Notes under the pieces: model-generated
Database searches by the model: none
Told to the model about the DNA's origin: nothing
What the model saw: only the letters and a program-made list of their open reading frames with translations
Made by a program: the position numbers and the translations under genes
DNA from: Alphaproteobacteria bacterium
Lineage (GTDB): Bacteria; Pseudomonadota; Alphaproteobacteria; UBA2966; CAIVPW01
Reading direction: 5' to 3'
NCBI GenBank assembly: GCA_016869235.1
Contig: VGER01000001.1
Span: 1-54,595 of the forward strand
Length of the DNA stretch: 54,595 nucleotides
Shown here: positions 17,880-26,806 of the stretch, one piece after another
Position numbering within the stretch: position 1 is the first letter of the stretch
How the letters are laid out: every line of letters starts with the position of its first letter

Positions 17880-18517
17880 TCGCGCCGGAGGAGTTCATCC
17901 GCGCGCACACCAACATCGCCAGCGCACCGCTGGTTCCGGAAATCCAGCTCTGCCTCGCCAACCACATCACGCCGTTGTGGCAGGACCTTGAGGCGTGGCT
18001 CGTGCAGCCGAACGTCGATCCGCCCTACTGGGCGTTCGTATGGCCGGGCGGCCAGGCGCTGACGCGCTACCTGCTCGATCATCCAGAGGTAGTGCGCGGC
18101 AAGCGCGCGCTCGATCTCGCATCCGGCTGCGGCATTTCCGCCATCGCCATGGCGCGCGGCGGGGCGAGCGTCGACGCCAGCGAAACCGACCGCGTCGCCG
18201 CGGCGGCCATCGGCCTCAACGCGGAGCTCAACCAGGTCGACGTCGAGGTGCTCGTCGAGGACGTCACCGACCGCGACAACGGCGCCTGGGGCGTCATCGT
18301 CGCCGGCGACATCTGCTATGAGAAGAAGATGACGGCGGCGCTGTTCCCGTGGCTGCAGCGCGCCGCGCGCGGCGGCGCCACGGTGCTGGTCGCCGATCCC
18401 GGGCGCGACTACCTGCCGCGCCAGGGATTGGCGGCGATCACCCGCTACGTCGTCCCGACCAGCCTCGACCTCGAGAAAGGCGAACGCCGCGAGACGACCG
18501 TGTACCGCGTGACCTAG
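17876..18517 (+). CDS. Class I SAM methyltransferase, ETF-beta lysine methyltransferase-like
   Basis: A 213-residue Rossmann methyltransferase: WPGGQALTRYLLDHP, the SAM loop ALDLASGCGISAIAMARGG, the acidic ribose contact DASETD, and IVAGDICYEKKM in the post-II position. The pattern fits the ETFB-lysine/Nnt1-like methyltransferase group, whose alphaproteobacterial member methylates electron transfer flavoprotein beta. That substrate is inferred from family resemblance only. It ends 3 bases before the convergent tldD stop. Confidence 0.72.
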   Translation: MIAPEEFIRAHTNIASAPLVPEIQLCLANHITPLWQDLEAWLVQPNVDPPYWAFVWPGGQALTRYLLDHPEVVRGKRALDLASGCGISAIAMARGGASVDASETDRVAAAAIGLNAELNQVDVEVLVEDVTDRDNGAWGVIVAGDICYEKKMTAALFPWLQRAARGGATVLVADPGRDYLPRQGLAAITRYVVPTSLDLEKGERRETTVYRVT

Positions 18518-18520
18518 TTC

Positions 18521-20005
18521 CTAGCGGCCCATCGAGCCGGCGGCCGAACTGATGCCCTTCGCGGCGGCGCGCGCCGTGGTGGTGCCGCCCACCGTCATGG
18601 CGCTGATGAGCATGCTCGGCTGGCCGACAATGGTCGGCACGTTCTGGCCGTTCTTGCCGCACATGCCGATGCCCTTGTCGAGCTTCATGTCGTTGCCGAT
18701 GGCGGCGACCTTGGTGAGGATGTCGGGGCCGTTGCCGATCAGCGTGGCGCCCTTGATGGGCGTCGTCACCTTGCCGTCTTCGATCTTGTAGGCCTCGGTG
18801 CAGCTGAACACGAACTTGCCCGACGTGATGTCCACCGAGCCGCCGCCGAAGCCGACGGCGTAGACGCCGTCCTTCACCGAACGCAGGATCGCCTGCGGGT
18901 CCCGCTCGCCGCCGAGCATGAAGGTGTTGGTCATGCGCGGCATCGGCATCGACGCGAAGCTCTCGCGCCGGCCGTTGCCGGTCGGCTGCAGTCCCATCAG
19001 GCGCGCGTTCATGCGGTCCTGCATGTAGCCGGTGAGGATGCCGTCCTCGATAAGCACGTTGCGCTGCGTCGGCGTGCCCTCGTCGTCCACCGTCAGCGAG
19101 CCGCGGTGCTCGAGCAGCGTGCCGTCGTCCACGACGGTGACGCCCTCGGCGGCGACGCGCTGGCCCATCAGCCCGGAGAACGCGCTGGTCTTCTTGCGGT
19201 TGAAGTCACCTTCTAGGCCGTGGCCGACCGCCTCGTGCAGCAGCACGCCACACCAACCGGAGCCCAGCACCACCGGCATCTCACCGGCCGGCGCCGGCAC
19301 CGACTCGAGGTTCACCAGCGCGATGCGCAGCGCCTCGTCCACTTCGGCCTTCCAGTTGCTGGGTGCGCAGTAGTGCTGGTAGCCGTAGCGGCCGCCGCCG
19401 CCGGAGAAACCGGTCTCCTGGCGGCCGTTGTGCTCGACCTCGACCGAGACAGCGAAGCGCATCAGCGGGCGGATGTCGGCGACGCGCGTGCCGCCGGCGC
19501 GCACGATCTCCACGACCTGCCAGTTGGCGGCGAGCGAGCACGACACCTGGCGGACGCGCGGGTCCTTGCCGCGCGCGTAGGCGTCCACCTCCTGCAGGAG
19601 CTTCACCTTGTCGCCGAAGGGCACCTCCTCGAGCAGGCTGACCTCGCCGTACATGGCGCGGTTGGTGCCGCGCGGCGCGTCGGCATAGGTGCCGCCCTGG
19701 CCGGTTCTCACCGACTTAACAGCGGCGGCGGCGCGCTTCATCGCTTCCTCGGACAGCTCCGAGGCATGCGCGAAACCGGTGGCTTCGCCGACCACGGCGC
19801 GCAGGCCGAATCCCTGCGAAGTGTCGTAGGTGGCGGCCTTCAGCTTGCCGTCGTCCCAGGCGAAGGTCTCGCTCTGGCGGTGCTCGAGGAACAGCTCGCC
19901 GTCGTCGGCGCCGTGCAGGGAATCGTCGACAATCGCCTGGACCTTGCGCTGGTCGAGCCCGGTGCGGCGGAACAAGAGGTCTTCGGCCTTGGCGAGGTCG
20001 GCCAT
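18521..20005 (-). CDS. tldD: TldD metalloprotease subunit
   Basis: The 494-residue catalytic subunit of the TldD/TldE protease, which degrades or matures small peptides (microcin and gyrase-toxin processing in E. coli). The metal site HEAVGHGLEGD is at residues 257-262. Also visible are GFGLRAVVGEATGFAHASE, SAFSGLMGQRVA, DDEGTPTQRNVLIEDGILTGYMQDR and GKNGQNVPTIVGQPSMLI. Its presumed partners, two pmbA copies, are 6-8 kb away in a separate transcription unit on the same strand. Confidence 0.95.
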   Translation of the reverse strand: MADLAKAEDLLFRRTGLDQRKVQAIVDDSLHGADDGELFLEHRQSETFAWDDGKLKAATYDTSQGFGLRAVVGEATGFAHASELSEEAMKRAAAAVKSVRTGQGGTYADAPRGTNRAMYGEVSLLEEVPFGDKVKLLQEVDAYARGKDPRVRQVSCSLAANWQVVEIVRAGGTRVADIRPLMRFAVSVEVEHNGRQETGFSGGGGRYGYQHYCAPSNWKAEVDEALRIALVNLESVPAPAGEMPVVLGSGWCGVLLHEAVGHGLEGDFNRKKTSAFSGLMGQRVAAEGVTVVDDGTLLEHRGSLTVDDEGTPTQRNVLIEDGILTGYMQDRMNARLMGLQPTGNGRRESFASMPMPRMTNTFMLGGERDPQAILRSVKDGVYAVGFGGGSVDITSGKFVFSCTEAYKIEDGKVTTPIKGATLIGNGPDILTKVAAIGNDMKLDKGIGMCGKNGQNVPTIVGQPSMLISAMTVGGTTTARAAAKGISSAAGSMGR

Positions 20006-20161
20006 CGAGGGGGCTCCCGGGTTGGCAGGGGTGAAACTGGGTCAAACATAGGGGCTGGGAACCGCCATTGCCACGCCGCCCATGCCCGGATTTTGGCCCG
20101 TGCCGGGGTCTGCGCGACGCGTCCGGAGAATGCCGCGGGTCAAGGTGTCGCGGCCTCCGAT

Positions 20162-20176
20162 GCGACACTATGCCGC
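20162..20176 (+). promoter_or_regulatory. RegA/PrrA/RegR-like response regulator site
   Basis: GCGACACTATGCCGC matches 14 of 15 positions of the RegR-type consensus GNGRCRTTNNGNCGC as I recall it (mismatch at position 7). It sits about 300 bases upstream of coxB and 14 bases before a weak -35 like element. RegA-family regulators control oxidase genes by redox state in several alphaproteobacteria. The family assignment is an inference from the motif alone. Confidence 0.4.
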
Positions 20177-20440
20177 ATAAACTAAGTTCTTTGAATTCTC
20201 AGCGTTTTCGCCCGTTCATCGGGCCGTGCGCGCGCGCCGCGGCGCCCTGCGACACTAGGGAAAGTGGTGCCTAGGGACGGGACCCTGCTGTACTCTACCG
20301 CCGCGGCCCGCGGACCCGCATTTCTTGCGCGGTCGGGCGGGTGCTGACGGCCGGGCGAAACCCAAGGCGGGTGCGCCGTGAGGCCGTCGCTTGGGTGTGC
20401 CGGACTGCCCGCTCGGGGCAGGGCGGCGCCCGAGAGCCAA

Positions 20441-20473
20441 TTGGTCGGCTCAGGACCAACGAGGGGGGGGGGG
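20441..20473 (+). promoter_or_regulatory. Hairpin plus 11-G tract in the coxB ribosome-binding region
   Basis: TTGGTC at 20441-20446 pairs with GACCAA at 20454-20459, forming a 6-bp stem with a 7-base loop. Three bases later a run of 11 G (20463-20473, preceded by GA) ends 5 bases before the ATG at 20479 and is the only possible Shine-Dalgarno. The homopolymer replaces the normal AGGAGG and would be prone to slippage. Confidence 0.6.
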
Positions 20474-20478
20474 CGTTC

Positions 20479-21375
20479 ATGAAGATGGTACGTAAGGCGG
20501 CGGGCGCATTCGTGGCCGTTGCTGTAGCAATGCTGGCGATGGCCCACTCGGCGTCGGCGCAGGCCGGGTTCGGCGCGCCGAAGCCCTGGCAGATGAACTT
20601 TCAGGAGCCGGCGACTCCGGTAATGGCCGAGGTCGTCTCCTTTCACAACTTCCTGACGGTGCTCATCACGCTGATCTCGCTCTTCGTGCTCGGCCTGCTC
20701 CTGTACATCATCTGGCGGTTCAACGCGAAAGCGAACCCGGTTCCGTCGAAGAACTCCCACAACACCATGCTCGAGGTGGTGTGGACGGTGATCCCGATCA
20801 CCATTCTGGTGATCATGGCGATCCCCTCCTTCCGCCTCCTCTACAAGGCGGACGTCGTCCCCGACGCCGCCAAGGTGCGCGAGTGGTACGGCATCAACGT
20901 CGCCGGGACGATCGACATCAAGGCGATCGGCAACCAGTGGTTCTGGTCCTACGAGTATCCGAACGAGCGCATCAAGTTCGACGCCTTCTGCGGCGTCGGC
21001 CCGATCGAGGGCGCCTGCTTCTCGCAGGACGCGACACCGAAACGTCCGCGCCTGTTGGCCACGACGGAGAGCGTGGTGGTGCCGGTCAACGCGCTGGTCC
21101 GCCTTCTGACCGTCGGTCAGGACGTCATCCACGCCTGGGCGATGCCCGCCTTCGGCGTCAAGATCGACGCCGTGCCGGGCCGCACCAATCATGCTTGGTT
21201 CGTGGCAACCCGCGAGGGCACCTACTTCGGTCAGTGCTCCGAGCTGTGCGGTCAGGGCCACGGCTACATGCCGATCACCGTCGAGGTCGTTTCGCAGCAG
21301 CGCTACCAACAGTGGCTGACGTCGAAGCGCGCCGAGATGGCGGTGAAGAACGGCACCCAGTTCGCAGCGAACTAA
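20479..21375 (+). CDS. coxB: Cytochrome c oxidase subunit II
   Basis: The CuA subunit of the aa3-type oxidase, 298 residues from ATG 20479. A signal peptide (AVAVAMLAMAHSASA, cut before QAGFG) and two membrane helices (NFLTVLITLISLFVLGLLLY; MLEVVWTVIPITILVIMAIP) precede the periplasmic cupredoxin domain. The CuA ligands are in DVIHAWAMPAFG and FGQCSELCGQGHGYMP, all present. It is the first gene of the oxidase operon; the leader carries unusual regulatory features. Confidence 0.97.
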   Translation: MKMVRKAAGAFVAVAVAMLAMAHSASAQAGFGAPKPWQMNFQEPATPVMAEVVSFHNFLTVLITLISLFVLGLLLYIIWRFNAKANPVPSKNSHNTMLEVVWTVIPITILVIMAIPSFRLLYKADVVPDAAKVREWYGINVAGTIDIKAIGNQWFWSYEYPNERIKFDAFCGVGPIEGACFSQDATPKRPRLLATTESVVVPVNALVRLLTVGQDVIHAWAMPAFGVKIDAVPGRTNHAWFVATREGTYFGQCSELCGQGHGYMPITVEVVSQQRYQQWLTSKRAEMAVKNGTQFAAN

Positions 21376-21399
21376 CGGTTTAGGGCGAGGGAAACCAAC

Positions 21400-23004
21400 A
21401 TGAGCAGCGCATACGGCGGGGCGCACGCACAAGACGCACACGCGCATCACGGCCCGACGGGCTGGCGGCGGTGGGCCTATTCGACCAACCACAAAGACAT
21501 CGGCACGATGTACCTCGTGTTCGCCTGCGTCTTTGGCATCGTCGGCGGCCTCATCTCCGTCCTGATCCGCATGGAGCTCCAGGAGCCTGGCATGCAGCTC
21601 CTGGCGGAGGGCGACTACCACCAGTTCAACGTGTTCACCACAGCCCACGGCCTGATCATGGTGTTCTTCCTGATCATGCCGGCGTTGATCGGCGGCTTCG
21701 GCAACTGGTTCATCCCGCTGATGATCGGCGCCCCCGACATGGCGTTCCCGCGCCTCAACAACATGAGCTTCTGGTTCATGATCCCCTCGGCGATCATGCT
21801 GGTCGGCTCGGTGTTCGCCGGCGACGGCGCCGGCACGGGCTGGACGGTGTATGCGCCGTTGTCGACCTCAGGCCATAGCGGCCCGGCCGTCGACATGGCA
21901 ATTCTGTCGCTGCATCTCGCGGGCGCGTCGTCGATCCTTTCGTCGCTCAACTTCATCACGACCATCTTCAACATGCGCGCGCCGGGCATGACCCTGCACC
22001 GCATGCCGCTGTTCGTCTGGTCGCAGCTGGTCACCACCTTCCTCTTGCTCCTGTCGCTGCCCGTGCTGGCGGGCGCCATCACCATGCTGCTGACCGACCG
22101 CAACTTCGGCACCGCCTTCTACGAGGCGGCACGCGGTGGCGATCCGATCCTCTACCAGCACCTGTTCTGGTTCTTCGGCCACCCCGAGGTGTACGTGCTC
22201 GTTCTGCCGGCGTTCGGCATCGTCAGCCACGTCGTAGCGACGTTCTCGAAGAAGCCGATCTTCGGCTACCTCGGCATGGCGTACGCGATGGTCGCGATCG
22301 GCGCGGTGGGCTTCGTCGTGTGGGCGCACCACATGTACACGGCCGGCATGAGCGTCGACACCGAGGCCTACTTCCTCGCGGCGACGCTCGTCATCGCCGT
22401 GCCGACCGGCATCAAGATCTTCAGCTGGCTCGCCACCATGTGGGGCGGCTCGATCGAGTTCAAGACGCCGATGCTGTGGGCGGTGGGCATGATCTTCATG
22501 TTCACGGTCGGCGGCGTGACCGGCGTCGTGCTGGCGAACTCGCCGGTGACCACGGCGTTCCACGACACCTATTACGTGGTTGGTCACTTCCACTACGTGA
22601 TGGCGATGGGCGCCCTCTTCGGCATCTTCGCCGGCTGGTACTACTGGATCGGCAAGATGAGCGGCCGCCAGTACAACGAGACGCTCGGCAAGGGGCACTT
22701 CTGGTTGACGATGGTCGGCGTGAACCTGACCTTCTTCCCGATGCACTTCTCGGGCCTGGCAGGCATGCCGCGCCGCATCCCGGACTATCCGGATGCGTTC
22801 TCGGGCTGGAACTACGTCTCCTCGATCGGCTCCTACATCGGCTTCGCCGCCGCCCTGTTGTTCGTCTACATCGCCATCCGCACCATCACGTCGGGTGAGC
22901 GCGTGGGCGCCAACTACTGGGGCGAGGGCGCGACCAGCCTCGAGTGGACGGTGGACTCGCCCGCCCCGCACCACACCCACGAGACGATGCCGCACGTCCG
23001 CTAG
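21400..23004 (+). CDS. ctaD: Cytochrome c oxidase subunit I
   Basis: The catalytic subunit with heme a and the heme a3-CuB centre, 534 residues, twelve membrane helices. Visible ligands and channels: FTTAHGLIM (heme a His), [20 protein letters not shown] (D channel), [20 protein letters not shown] (Glu, CuB His and cross-linked Tyr), [10 protein letters not shown] (CuB His pair), IEFKTPMLW (K channel Lys) and [12 protein letters not shown]. The pattern is an A-type oxidase. A GCGAGGGAA Shine-Dalgarno lies before ATG 21400. Confidence 0.98.
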   Translation: MSSAYGGAHAQDAHAHHGPTGWRRWAYSTNHKDIGTMYLVFACVFGIVGGLISVLIRMELQEPGMQLLAEGDYHQFNVFTTAHGLIMVFFLIMPALIGGFGNWFIPLMIGAPDMAFPRLNNMSFWFMIPSAIMLVGSVFAGDGAGTGWTVYAPLSTSGHSGPAVDMAILSLHLAGASSILSSLNFITTIFNMRAPGMTLHRMPLFVWSQLVTTFLLLLSLPVLAGAITMLLTDRNFGTAFYEAARGGDPILYQHLFWFFGHPEVYVLVLPAFGIVSHVVATFSKKPIFGYLGMAYAMVAIGAVGFVVWAHHMYTAGMSVDTEAYFLAATLVIAVPTGIKIFSWLATMWGGSIEFKTPMLWAVGMIFMFTVGGVTGVVLANSPVTTAFHDTYYVVGHFHYVMAMGALFGIFAGWYYWIGKMSGRQYNETLGKGHFWLTMVGVNLTFFPMHFSGLAGMPRRIPDYPDAFSGWNYVSSIGSYIGFAAALLFVYIAIRTITSGERVGANYWGEGATSLEWTVDSPAPHHTHETMPHVR

Positions 23005-23030
23005 GCCCTGCGCGCATAGTACTGGGTGTC

Positions 23031-23966
23031 ATGAGTACTGCTCCGACCAACGGAGTGAACGTTGTCCGCGATGTCACCGCCCAGGGATGGGTCGGCGACG
23101 TCGCGGTCGGCGACTACCTCGCCCTGCTGAAGCCCCGGGTGATGAGCCTGGTGGTGTTCACCGCCCTCGCCGGCATGGTGGTGGCGCCGGGTTCCATCCA
23201 TCCCATCCTCGGGCTCGTCGCCATCCTGTGCATCGCGCTCGGCGCCGGTGCCTCGGGTGCGCTCAACATGTGGTACGACGCCGACCTCGACGCGCGCATG
23301 GCGCGCACGGCGAGCCGTCCCATTCCCGCCGGCCGCGTGCCGCGCGGCGATGCGCTCGTCATGGGCGTCGGCCTGTCCGTGGTCTCCGTGGCGATGCTCG
23401 GCCTTGCCGTCGACTGGACGGCGGCGGCGCTCCTTGCCTTCACTATCTTCTTCTACGTCGTCGTCTACACGATGTGGCTGAAGCGCGCGACGCCGCAGAA
23501 CATCGTCATCGGCGGCGCCGCTGGCGCATTCCCGCCGATGATCGGCTGGGTCGCGGCGACGCACAGCGTCGACCTCGGCGCGGTCGTCTTGTTCCTCATC
23601 ATCTTCCTGTGGACGCCGCCGCACTTCTGGGCGCTGGCTCTGCTGAAGAGCGAGGAGTACGCCAAGAACGGCATCCCGATGATGCCGGTGGTGAAGGGCG
23701 TCGCCCGCACCAAGATCGAAATGGTCGTCTACAGCGTGCTCGTCGCCGTCACCGGCGTCGTGCCGTCGTTCCTCGGCATGGCCAGCGCGATCTACGGCGG
23801 CTTCGCCGGGCTGCTAGGCGCCGCGTTCGTCGCCTTCTCGCTGGTTGTCCTGCGCACCACGGATCCGGTGTGGCCGCGCCGCATGTACGGCTTCTCGATC
23901 CTCTACCTCATGCTGCTGTTCGCCTTCCTGCTCGTCGAGGGCGGCGCGCAGTCGTTGGTGTCGTGA
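23031..23966 (+). CDS. ctaB: Protoheme IX farnesyltransferase (heme O synthase)
   Basis: A UbiA-superfamily membrane enzyme converting heme B to heme O, the first step to heme A of the oxidase. The 311 residues contain [17 protein letters not shown], the Asp-rich motif [19 protein letters not shown] and [13 protein letters not shown] with [14 protein letters not shown]. The ATG at 23031 is preferred over the longer open frame that runs into ctaD. The stop overlaps coxF as GTGA. Confidence 0.96.
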   Translation: MSTAPTNGVNVVRDVTAQGWVGDVAVGDYLALLKPRVMSLVVFTALAGMVVAPGSIHPILGLVAILCIALGAGASGALNMWYDADLDARMARTASRPIPAGRVPRGDALVMGVGLSVVSVAMLGLAVDWTAAALLAFTIFFYVVVYTMWLKRATPQNIVIGGAAGAFPPMIGWVAATHSVDLGAVVLFLIIFLWTPPHFWALALLKSEEYAKNGIPMMPVVKGVARTKIEMVVYSVLVAVTGVVPSFLGMASAIYGGFAGLLGAAFVAFSLVVLRTTDPVWPRRMYGFSILYLMLLFAFLLVEGGAQSLVS

Positions 23967-24097
23967 GCGCGGGCAATGATGACGGGGGCAAGGAAAAGCG
24001 GCGGCGGGCCAAGAACCTCGTGGTCGGACTCGCGTTGGGCGCGTTCGTCATCCTGGTGTTTCTCACCACGCTCGTGCGGCTAGGGCAGCAGAACTGA
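23963..24097 (+). CDS. coxF: CoxF-like small oxidase-operon membrane protein
   Basis: A 44-residue protein starting at GTG 23963 within the ctaB stop and ending at TGA 24095-24097, overlapping ctaG (TGATG). It has a charged N-terminus ([11 protein letters not shown]) and one membrane helix ([20 protein letters not shown]). Position between ctaB and ctaG and overall form match the CoxF protein of alphaproteobacterial cox operons. Its biochemical role is not established to my knowledge. Confidence 0.82.
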   Translation: MSAGNDDGGKEKRRRAKNLVVGLALGAFVILVFLTTLVRLGQQN

Positions 24098-24720
24098 TGG
24101 CAACCCTCCTCAACTCATCGCTGAGACGCCGCAACGGCGTTGTCGGCGTTGCGACCGCCGGACTGGCGGTGGCGATGTTGGGGGCGGCGTTTGCCGCGGT
24201 GCCGCTCTACAAGCTGTTCTGCCAGGTTACCGGCTACGGCGGCACCACCCAGGTTGCGGCCGCCGCCCCGGGCCTGGTGCCGGGAGTCGAGGGCTCGCGT
24301 CCCTTCACCATCGTGTTCGACGCCAACGTGGCTAAGCAATTTCCGTGGGAGTTCCGCCCCGAGCAGCGCCAGGTGACCGTGCGCGCGGGCGAGGAGGGAT
24401 TGGCGTTCTACATCGCCCATAATCCCATCGATCGTCCCATCAAGGGCCAGGCGGCGTTCAACGTCACGCCGCTGCAGGCCGGCAAGTACTTCAGCAAGGT
24501 GCAGTGCTTCTGCTTCGACGAGCAGGTGCTGCTGCCCGGCCAGACCGAACACATGGGCGTGGCGTTCTTCGTCGACCCGGCGATCCTCAAGGACCGCAAC
24601 ATGGCCGACCTCAAGATCATCACGCTTTCGTACACATTCTACGAGGTGCCCGGCCAACAGGCCGGCCTCGCGGGGGCGGCGACAACGGCGGGCGCCAACG
24701 CGGCGGCGCCGGTGCGCTGA
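24097..24720 (+). CDS. ctaG: Cytochrome c oxidase assembly protein CtaG (Cox11)
   Basis: The copper chaperone that delivers CuB to subunit I, 207 residues. An N-terminal membrane anchor (GLAVAMLGAAFAAVPLYKLFCQVTGYGG) is followed by an immunoglobulin-like periplasmic domain; the copper-binding Cys pair is in KVQCFCFDEQ. The C-terminal 20 residues are Ala/Gly-rich and not conserved. It overlaps the coxF stop by one base and is followed 45 bases later by ctaE. Confidence 0.96.
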   Translation: MATLLNSSLRRRNGVVGVATAGLAVAMLGAAFAAVPLYKLFCQVTGYGGTTQVAAAAPGLVPGVEGSRPFTIVFDANVAKQFPWEFRPEQRQVTVRAGEEGLAFYIAHNPIDRPIKGQAAFNVTPLQAGKYFSKVQCFCFDEQVLLPGQTEHMGVAFFVDPAILKDRNMADLKIITLSYTFYEVPGQQAGLAGAATTAGANAAAPVR

Positions 24721-24765
24721 GTCGAGGGACTACAACAGAGGCTCAAGAGCGGGAGACCGACGAAC

Positions 24766-25596
24766 ATGGCACACACGGGAAACCATCCGTACCACCTGGC
24801 CGATCCAAGCCCATGGCCAATTCTCGGCTCCATCGCCGCGCTGGGCACGGCGGGGGGGCTCGTGATGTTCATGCACGACATGACTCCGTGGGTCCTGCCC
24901 CTCGGCCTCCTGCTCGTCATCTACACGATGTACGTGTGGTGGCGGGACGTCGTAAACGAGGCGACCTTCCAGAAGGTCCACACCTCGGTCGTGCAGATCG
25001 GCCTGCGCTACGGGATGACGTTGTTCATCGCCTCCGAGGTGATGTTCTTCTTTGCCTGGTTCTGGGCCTTCTTCAACGCGTCGCTGTATCCGACCGACGA
25101 GATGGGCGGCACGTGGCCGCCGACCTCGCCCGAGATCGGCGTCGAGATCTTCAATGCGTGGGGCATTCCGCTCGTCAACACCATCATCCTGCTGTCGTCG
25201 GGCGTGACGGTGACCTGGGCGCACCACGGCCTGCGCAAGGGTGACAAGCAGACGCTGATCCGCGGCCTGTGGCTGACGGTGCTGCTGGGCGCCGCCTTCA
25301 CCGCGCTGCAGGCGTACGAGTACTTGAACGCCCCGTTCAACTTCACGGGCGGCATCTACGGCACGACCTTCTTCATGGCGACCGGATTCCACGGCGCCCA
25401 CGTCATCATCGGCACCGTCTTCCTCGCCGTGTGCCTGGTGCGTGCGTACAAGGACCACTTCACGCCGGACCACCACTTCGGCTTCGAGGCCGCTGCTTGG
25501 TACTGGCACTTCGTCGACGTGGTGTGGCTGTTCCTGTTCACCTTCGTCTACTGGTGGACCATGACTCAGCCGGGCGCCGTCATCGCCGGCCACTAG
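24766..25596 (+). CDS. ctaE: Cytochrome c oxidase subunit III
   Basis: A 276-residue, seven-helix subunit without metal centres. Family blocks: HPYHLADPSPWPILGSIAAL, YGMTLFIASEVMFFFAWFWA, WPPTSPEIGVEIFNAWGIPL, VTWAHHGLRKGD and ATGFHGAHVIIGTVFLAVCL. A GGGAGA Shine-Dalgarno precedes ATG 24766. A strong hairpin follows 26 bases after the stop, separating it from DUF983 and surf1. Confidence 0.97.
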   Translation: MAHTGNHPYHLADPSPWPILGSIAALGTAGGLVMFMHDMTPWVLPLGLLLVIYTMYVWWRDVVNEATFQKVHTSVVQIGLRYGMTLFIASEVMFFFAWFWAFFNASLYPTDEMGGTWPPTSPEIGVEIFNAWGIPLVNTIILLSSGVTVTWAHHGLRKGDKQTLIRGLWLTVLLGAAFTALQAYEYLNAPFNFTGGIYGTTFFMATGFHGAHVIIGTVFLAVCLVRAYKDHFTPDHHFGFEAAAWYWHFVDVVWLFLFTFVYWWTMTQPGAVIAGH

Positions 25597-25622
25597 ACGT
25601 CAACGCTCTGAGCCTGCAAGGA

Positions 25623-25656
25623 CGGGCGCGGGCCACCCCCGCGCCCGGCTCCTTTT
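25623..25656 (+). terminator. Rho-independent-like hairpin after ctaE
   Basis: CGGGCGCGGG (25623-25632) pairs perfectly with CCCGCGCCCG (25638-25647) around a 5-base loop, followed by GCTCCTTTT. The T run is short and starts after four other bases, so it may attenuate rather than fully stop transcription into DUF983 and surf1. Confidence 0.55.
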
Positions 25657-25682
25657 GCGGCGATCCGTCTCATGCTGAGTCC

Positions 25683-26084
25683 ATGACCGTGCCCGTTTCC
25701 CCCATCCGCGCCGGCCTGCTGATGCGCTGTCCCGCGTGCGGCAAGGACAAGCTGTTCGCCAAGTACCTGAAGGTGCACGAGCAATGCACCGTCTGCGGCG
25801 CCAAGCTCGGCACCGGCGATTCGGGCGACGCGCCGATGGTGTTCATCATCCTGATCCTCGGCTTCGCCGTGGTAGGCGGCGCCCTCGTCGTCGAGGTCAA
25901 GTACACGCCGCCTCTGTGGCTGCACGCCCTCTTGTGGGTGCCAGCGACCCTGCTGGGATCGCTCGCGCTGATGCCGCTGCTCAAGTCGCTGTTCTATGCG
26001 CTCACCTACCGCTTCGATGCGCGCGAGCAGGTCAGCGTGGGCGAAGGGGATCCCGGGCGCGACGCCGCCGGCCGCAGCCCGTGA
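25683..26084 (+). CDS. DUF983 membrane protein
   Basis: A 133-residue protein with a zinc-ribbon-like N-terminus (RCPACGKDKLF and HEQCTVCGAKLG, four Cys) and two membrane helices (VFIILILGFAVVGGALVV; LHALLWVPATLLGSLALMPLL). DUF983 genes regularly lie between ctaE and surf1 in alphaproteobacteria, implying a link to oxidase assembly, but the function is unknown. The stop overlaps the surf1 start as GTGA. Confidence 0.9.
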   Translation: MTVPVSPIRAGLLMRCPACGKDKLFAKYLKVHEQCTVCGAKLGTGDSGDAPMVFIILILGFAVVGGALVVEVKYTPPLWLHALLWVPATLLGSLALMPLLKSLFYALTYRFDAREQVSVGEGDPGRDAAGRSP

Positions 26085-26806
26085 AGCGCGGCACGTCCGT
26101 TCTCGTCGCCACTCTTCTTGCGCTGCCCATGCTGGTGGTACTCATCGGTCTCGGGGTGTGGCAACTCCAGCGCCTAGCGGTGAAGCAGGAGATCATTGCC
26201 TTCCGCGAGACGGCCTTCAGCGCCGCGGCCGTCGAGCTGCCGGCGCGCGCCGGCGCCAGCCCAATGGCATTGGCGTGGCGGCGCGTCCACGTCACCGGCC
26301 GGTTCGACCATGCCAACGAGTTCCATCTGTGGAGCTTGCGCGACGGCCAGCCCGGCTACGAGGTGCTGACCCCTCTCACTCGCACCGACAACGCGCCCGG
26401 CCAGGTGCTGCTCGTCGATCGCGGCTGGGTCCCCGTCAACCGCAAGGACATCGCCACCCGCGCCGAGAGCGCGGTGGCGGGCGAGGTGAAGGTGCAAGGC
26501 TTCGTCCGCGTCGACCTCGACGCGCGCGGCCCGGTCACCCCCGTCAATTCGCCCGCCACCAATACCTGGTACAGCGTCGATTACGCCGCCATGGGCCGGC
26601 ACGCCGGACTCTACCTGCGCGAGCTGGTCGTAGTCGCCGATGCGACGCCCACTCCGGGCGGGCTGCCCATCGGCCGCGCCGAGCTGCCGCCCATTCCCAA
26701 TCGCCACCTCGAGTATGCGCTGACCTGGTTCAGCCTCGCCGGCGCCTTGGCGGTCATCTACGTGCTCGCCGTACGGCGGCAGCTGCGTCCGGCCGGCCCC
26801 GCATGA
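26081..26806 (+). CDS. surf1: SURF1 family cytochrome oxidase biogenesis protein
   Basis: An assembly factor linked to heme A insertion into subunit I, 241 residues. It has the family architecture of two terminal membrane helices (TLLALPMLVVLIGLGVWQLQRL and YALTWFSLAGALAVIYVLAV) around a periplasmic domain with WRRVHVTGRFD, LLVDRGWVPVN and the C-terminal PNRHLEYALTWF. The GTG 26081 start overlaps DUF983, and its stop overlaps the peptidase start (ATGA). Confidence 0.95.
   Translation: MKRGTSVLVATLLALPMLVVLIGLGVWQLQRLAVKQEIIAFRETAFSAAAVELPARAGASPMALAWRRVHVTGRFDHANEFHLWSLRDGQPGYEVLTPLTRTDNAPGQVLLVDRGWVPVNRKDIATRAESAVAGEVKVQGFVRVDLDARGPVTPVNSPATNTWYSVDYAAMGRHAGLYLRELVVVADATPTPGGLPIGRAELPPIPNRHLEYALTWFSLAGALAVIYVLAVRRQLRPAGPA

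Larger units (their letters stand above)
20006..20478. other. Intergenic region and coxB leader
   Basis: 473 bases between the divergent tldD and coxB starts without a supportable gene. It holds a RegA/PrrA-like site (20162-20176), an exact repeat of TGCGACACTA at 20161-20170 and 20248-20257, a weak sigma70-like pair TTGAAT (20191-20196) and GTTCAT (20214-20219) spaced 17 bases, a hairpin CTGCCC/GGGCAG at 20405-20421, a second hairpin TTGGTC/GACCAA at 20441-20459, and a run of 11 G at 20463-20473 just before the coxB start. An upstream in-frame extension of coxB to 20341 encodes no family sequence. Confidence 0.6.

Noticed and set aside
20341..20478. In-frame upstream extension of coxB
   Set aside because: Would place 46 non-hydrophobic residues ahead of a normal signal peptide and includes the leader hairpins.
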